Source of the DNA: Halobacteriales archaeon QS_4_62_28 | GTDB lineage: Archaea; Halobacteriota; Halobacteria; Halobacteriales; Haloarculaceae | Assembly (NCBI GenBank): GCA_003021685.1 | Contig: PXRO01000031.1 | Span: 1-33,158 of the forward strand | DNA: 33,158 nucleotides | Direction: 5' to 3' | Shown: piece by piece, positions 29,389 through 33,158 of the stretch | How the letters are laid out: each line of letters begins with the position of its first letter | Position numbering within the stretch: position 1 is the stretch's first letter | Notes under the pieces: model-generated | What the model was told of the DNA's origin: nothing | The model's database searches: none | Seen by the model: the letters and a program-made list of their open reading frames with translations, nothing else | Made by a program: the position numbers and the translations under genes

Positions 29389-31332
29389 ATGGCCACTGGT
29401 ACTCTGACCGTCGAGAACGTCGGCGGCATCGAGCAGACGGAGGCGGAGATTCCGCCCGGTGTGACAGTCCTGGCGAGTCCGAATGCATCGAACAAGACGT
29501 CGTTCCTTCGGGCTGTCATGGCTGCACTCGGCAGCAATCAGGTGTCGATCAAGGGAGACGCAGACGAGGCCTCCGTCAATTTGGATATCGACGGCGAGAC
29601 CTACAACCGGCGGCTAGAGCGCACGGGATCGGGTGTCACTTTCGAGGGGAACCCGTATCTCGACAATCCCGAGGTCGCGGACCTCTTTGCGTTCCTGCTG
29701 AAATCGAACGAGGCGCGGCGCGCGGTCCAGTCGAACGTCGATCTCCGAGAACTCATCATGCGGCCGGTCGACACCGAGGAGATCCAGAACGAGATTGACC
29801 GGTGTCAGCGCGAACGGGATCGAATCGACGAACAACTCGACGAGATCGATTCGCTCAAGCAGCGACTCCCTGCGCTCGAAGAGAAGAAAACCGAACTGGA
29901 GTCGGAAATCGAGGACAAGCGAGCAGAACTCTCCGAGATCGAAGACGAAATCGAGGATGCCGACGCCTCCGTGGAAAACCAGCGCAAAGAACGCGACGAA
30001 CTCGAAGCCAAACTCTCCGAACTTCGTGACGTCCGCTCGACGCTCGAAGACGTGCGCTACGAGATCGAGGCCAAGCGAAAGCGCCTCTCCTCGCTTCAGG
30101 ACGAACGCGAGGGCCTCGAAGCGGAGATCGACGACCTCTCGGAGATCCCGGAACAGGAACTCGAAAACATCGAGAGTCAGGTCGACGACCTCAGATCACA
30201 GAAACAGACCCTCGACGCCGAGATCAGCGAACTCCAGAAGACGATCCAGTTCAACGAGAAAATGATCGACGACGCGGCGAGTGGCAGCCATCCCGCCGCC
30301 GATATCGCCCCTGACGGGGGAGACGGTGCCACTGTCACTGACCAACTGCTCGACCAGAACGCACAGACGGTCTGCTGGACCTGCGGCTCCGAAGTCGATG
30401 TCGACCAGATCGAGTCCACTGTCCAGAACCTTCGTGACCTCCGGCGACAGAAACTCGATGCAATCGACGAGATCGAGTCCGAACTCGACGAGTACAAGCA
30501 ACAAAAAAAGGACATCGAGTCCCAGCAACGTGATCTCGACGAAGCCCAGCGACGACTGGCCCGTGTCGAGAACGATATCGAGTCGACCGAAAGCGGCCTG
30601 GACCGTCTGACCGAGCGCAAGGAGTCGCTCACTGCGGAAGTCGAGGACCTCGAAGCCGCTGTCGAAGCGCTCGAATCTGATAGCTACGAAGACGTCCTCG
30701 AACTCCACCGGACCGCCAACGACCTGGAGTACGAACTTGGCCGTCTGGAGAACGAACGTGACGAGGTCGCATCGGAGATTGCGGACATCGAGTCTCGCGT
30801 CGGCGAGGCCGAAGACCTGCGCGAGCGCCGTAGCGAGTTGCAGGAGGAACTGACGGACCTGCGCACCCGGATCGACCAGATCGAAGCGAACGCCGTCGAA
30901 CAGTTCAACGACCATATGGAACAGATCCTCGGCATCCTCGATTACGACAACATCGACCGAATCTGGATCGAGATCGTCGAAAACGAAGTGCGAGAGGGTC
31001 GCCGAAAGACTACGAAGCGCGCGTTCGAACTCCACGTGGTTCGTAGCAGCGAAAGCGGCGTCGCCTACGAGGATACGGTGGACCATCTCAGCGACTCCGA
31101 ACGTGAGGTGACCGGCCTCGTGTTCGCGCTCGCGGGCTACCTCGTCCACGACGTGTACGAAGACGTTCCCGTGATGAGCATGGACGCGCTCGAACCAATC
31201 GACTCGGAACGGATCGCTGCGCTGATCGAGTATTTCGAGTCCTACGTGGACTACCTCGTCGTTGCACTCCTGCCCGAAGACGCCGATGCGCTGACGATTG
31301 ATCACCACTCGATCAGCGAAATCGGCGCTTGA
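29389..31332 (+). CDS. sph3: Archaea-specific SMC-related protein (Sph3-like)
   Basis: A 647-residue Rad50/SMC-like ATPase. The N-terminal head has a modified Walker A, ASPNASNKTSF at 29-39, with SNKTS in place of GKS/T. Two long coiled coils (about 120-300 and 340-520) flank a zinc-hook CWTC at 329-332. The C-terminal head has the signature-like HLSDSEREVTGLVFALAGYL and a Walker B-like VPVMSMDALEPID. These features and the neighbouring rdfA identify the haloarchaeal Sph3 type, linked to cell-shape control rather than general chromosome work. The frame is open upstream to 29257, but MATGTLTVENVGGIEQTEAE at 29389 is the family start. It is convergent with rdfA, 90 bp between stops. Confidence 0.88.
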   Translation: MATGTLTVENVGGIEQTEAEIPPGVTVLASPNASNKTSFLRAVMAALGSNQVSIKGDADEASVNLDIDGETYNRRLERTGSGVTFEGNPYLDNPEVADLFAFLLKSNEARRAVQSNVDLRELIMRPVDTEEIQNEIDRCQRERDRIDEQLDEIDSLKQRLPALEEKKTELESEIEDKRAELSEIEDEIEDADASVENQRKERDELEAKLSELRDVRSTLEDVRYEIEAKRKRLSSLQDEREGLEAEIDDLSEIPEQELENIESQVDDLRSQKQTLDAEISELQKTIQFNEKMIDDAASGSHPAADIAPDGGDGATVTDQLLDQNAQTVCWTCGSEVDVDQIESTVQNLRDLRRQKLDAIDEIESELDEYKQQKKDIESQQRDLDEAQRRLARVENDIESTESGLDRLTERKESLTAEVEDLEAAVEALESDSYEDVLELHRTANDLEYELGRLENERDEVASEIADIESRVGEAEDLRERRSELQEELTDLRTRIDQIEANAVEQFNDHMEQILGILDYDNIDRIWIEIVENEVREGRRKTTKRAFELHVVRSSESGVAYEDTVDHLSDSEREVTGLVFALAGYLVHDVYEDVPVMSMDALEPIDSERIAALIEYFESYVDYLVVALLPEDADALTIDHHSISEIGA

Positions 31333-31422
31333 AGTCGATGAACTAACGGCAGTTCCCCTCTATGGGCTGTTGTAAGACAGTCCGGATAGCACTGACTCGG
31401 AGTCGGTATACAACGGTCCCTA

Positions 31423-32031
31423 TCAGGTGTCTTCTGTCGGGCACTCACAGCCACCGCCGTCGAGGAGACCTGAGACGGTTTTCTGAGTGTCACAGTCACG
31501 GCAGTAGACCTGGAAGTCGATGATGAGCCGAAAGTTGCCAAGCGAGATCCGGCCGGTGTCGCGGAGTCTGGTCAACTTCTCTTCGGTAACTGACGTGGCG
31601 CGACTCACGAGGCGCTGGATCGTGTTTTTCTGTTTCTCGATGTGCTCTTCGTCCGTCGCTGTCTGGTACTCCGCGTTCCGGATGTCCTTGACGTAGGATC
31701 TGATCGCCTGGTAGGTAACGAAATCTTTCTCTAGTTCCTCGACATCGATCCCCGCCCGTTCGAGTCGTGCCTCGACTGTCGCGCGGTCGCTCTCTGCGTT
31801 GTCCTCGGACAGCGCCTCGTAGATCGCTTGTCCGTCGGTATCGAAGTGAGTGACGCCCGCCTGTTCGAGGCGTGCATCGACGAGCGCGACGTTGAACTCC
31901 GTTGCGAGTTGTCGAAGGCTCTTTCGCTCGTCGCCCTCCGCTGTCCAGCTCGCGACCAGTTCGTCACCAAGCCCATTCAGGTCGTACCCCTCTATCAGTC
32001 GTTCGACCTTGCTCCGCCGTTGTTTGGCCAT
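31423..32031 (-). CDS. rdfA: Rod-determining factor RdfA
   Basis: A 202-residue haloarchaeal protein of the family needed for rod-shaped cells in Haloferax volcanii. Recognisable blocks: SKVERLIEGYDLNGLGDELV at 7-26, RKSLRQLATEFNVALVDARL, EALSEDNAESDRATVEARLE, GIDVEELEKDFVTYQAIRSY. A C-terminal Cys-rich tail, CRDCDTQKTV ... GGGCECP, may bind zinc (4 Cys). It is transcribed towards sph3. A minus-strand CATAATGG about 25 bp upstream of the ATG suggests a leaderless message. Pairing with an SMC-like gene is the known arrangement for the family; here the two are convergent. Confidence 0.9.
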   Translation of the reverse strand: MAKQRRSKVERLIEGYDLNGLGDELVASWTAEGDERKSLRQLATEFNVALVDARLEQAGVTHFDTDGQAIYEALSEDNAESDRATVEARLERAGIDVEELEKDFVTYQAIRSYVKDIRNAEYQTATDEEHIEKQKNTIQRLVSRATSVTEEKLTRLRDTGRISLGNFRLIIDFQVYCRDCDTQKTVSGLLDGGGCECPTEDT

Positions 32032-33061
32032 GTGGCAATTACAGGTTCCACCATTATGTAGGTTGTCACATATTCCCGTGATACCGCTATCGTGATCGAC
32101 GGAATAACAGGGGTATTGGTGTTACGATATCCGCACTCAGGAGTGTGTGAAACGGTTCACGCGCCGACCGGGGGACCGGGTCACGGTCGGGTGCGCAATG
32201 ACTCTCACGTCCCGCCGTGTCTCTGGCCAATATCCTGACGGGAGCAAATGATCGAGGAGTAGACGCGCGGTTTGTGGGCAGAGAACAGCCGTGCAGATAC
32301 ATATAGTGAGATATATAGATCCTATATAGAGACATATTGTCCGAATCTGTAAGCACGGGTCCGAAAGCGGATATATCTGGAACCTATGAAGACACATCTT
32401 CCGAATACGAGAATATAGCTACGAATACGGACTTATAAGTCACACAACTACATTCAAAACTTCCGTTTGGAGTCAACTGCCGGAACTCCGGAACAGCCGT
32501 TTCGACCGAACCGTTGAGACGGTCAGCAATGGTTTCTAACCGTGCTCGCACGCGTGACAAACAAACAGTAACGACTTCCGACAATCAGTGTGCTAACCCA
32601 TCACACCACACCAGACAGTTAAACGTTGCACCTATCGTTACATCGGTGTGTGTACTTTTTGTTACCGCAAAGATCGCTTGTCCCATCAACAATTTATATA
32701 CCACTTTCTCACTGTGCTACTGGTACTGTGCGGGTGCGTACCACCATACGTGAGACGTGTGCAGCCATCACAGGGCGCCGCCGAGACGTGCGATTTATAT
32801 GTACCCCTCCCATCGGGTGTAATACGAAGGTCGCGCCGGGTCACCCCGGCAAGGCCTGGCCGGTGTATCACCGCGATATACCGATCATGCGGAGTGAGAG
32901 TTCGCCGCGGTGCCTTCAGGCATCGTGGGGCTCTTGCGATGTATGAGGATTCCACCTCTGCGGTCCGCCGTAAGATGGAATCTGATGTGAGCCCTGACGG
33001 ACCAATAGTTACGCTTCCGACGGAGTGATACCACTTCCGCCGAGCTGACAGATGTCAGCAC
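32032..33061 (+). promoter_or_regulatory. rRNA operon upstream region: promoters and 16S leader
   Basis: No protein gene is visible in this 1-kb stretch. It contains an AT-rich upstream part with imperfect repeats (GACATATTGTCCGAATCTG near 32329 and GACACATCTTCCGAATACG near 32390) and a 12-base palindrome GACTTATAAGTC (32430-32441). Two TATA-like boxes are the best rRNA promoter candidates: AATTTATATA (32691-32700) and CGATTTATAT (32791-32800). The remaining leader should contain the 5' half of the 16S processing stem, whose other half is outside the window. Confidence 0.65.
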
Positions 33062-33158
33062 ATTCCGGTTGATCCTGCCGGAGGCCATTGCTATCGGAGT
33101 CCGATTTAGCCATGCTAGTCGCACGGGTTCAGACCCGTGGCAGATAGCTCAGTAACAC
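33062..33158 (+). rRNA. rrs: 16S ribosomal RNA, 5' end (continues beyond window)
   Basis: Begins ATTCCGGTTGATCCTGCCGG, the universal archaeal 16S start, followed by GGCCATTGCTATCGGAGTCC and the helix with CACGGGTTCAGACCCGTGG typical of haloarchaea. The gene is cut by the window edge. Confidence 0.98.

Noticed and set aside
30196-31308. 370-codon minus-strand frame under the SMC-like gene
   Set aside because: Antisense of the coiled-coil coding region; rich in Phe/Val/Asp from reversed Glu/Lys codons, with no motif or promoter.
32087-32397. Reading frames in the rRNA upstream region
   Set aside because: Cys/Ile/Tyr-rich composition unlike any gene in the window, and AT-rich repeated sequence; better explained as promoter and leader DNA.
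1-33158. CRISPR array
   Set aside because: No regularly spaced identical repeats of 25-40 bases; the dispersed short repeats are irregularly spaced at gene ends.

Overview
The window comes from a halophilic archaeon (class Halobacteria). The evidence is high GC with strong G/C third positions, very acidic predicted proteins, TATA boxes 25-35 bp upstream of many start codons (often leaderless) with only occasional Shine-Dalgarno sequences, haloarchaea-specific families (HalOD1, DUF7344, PGF-CTERM/archaeosortase, RdfA), and a typical haloarchaeal 16S rRNA 5' end at the right edge. I cannot name the genus from this.

Layout. 1-2.1 kb: the 3' end of a PGF-CTERM surface glycoprotein gene, followed by archaeosortase A (artA), the enzyme that processes such proteins. 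2.1-4.2 kb: divergent housekeeping genes for diphthine synthase (dph5) and tRNA m1G37 methyltransferase (trm5), then tRNA-Thr(CGT). 4.2-5.5 kb: an element scar with a second copy of the tRNA 3' end 101 bp downstream, then a compact minus-strand operon of winged-helix protein, PemK/MazF-like toxin and small zinc-finger protein, and decayed DNA. 5.6-7.6 kb: an ABC exporter half-transporter. 8.0-10.1 kb: glyceraldehyde-3-phosphate dehydrogenase between two CBS-pair proteins. 10.5-12.5 kb: a histidine kinase with a degenerate receiver, a PAS domain and an unusual C-terminal beta-sandwich domain.

12.5-27.2 kb is a surface-glycan region: UDP-GlcNAc 2-epimerase, nucleotide-sugar 6-dehydrogenase, hexapeptide acetyltransferase, DegT-type aminotransferase, Gfo/Idh oxidoreductase, polysaccharide deacetylase-like protein and a GalE-like epimerase. 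The first five are exactly the enzyme types needed to make a 2,3-diacetamido hexuronic acid nucleotide sugar. Four DUF7344 winged-helix proteins, a HalOD1 protein, a DUF7511-like protein, another winged-helix regulator and a solitary phnM are interspersed. 27.4-28.4 kb holds small haloarchaeal hypotheticals and an HTH protein.

28.4-33.2 kb: a ~0.95 kb AT-rich gene-free stretch, then an archaea-specific SMC-related protein (Sph3-like) convergent with the rod-determining factor rdfA, then about 1 kb of promoter/leader DNA and the first 97 bases of 16S rRNA.

Across the window a short repeat (core TACTGCCGGCTGTAA / TACTGCCGGACGTAA) recurs almost only at the 3' ends of genes. In four genes the stop codon is itself the first three bases of the repeat. 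This and the glycan pathway, the kinase fusion and the toxin operon beside the tRNA scar are the observations most worth following up.
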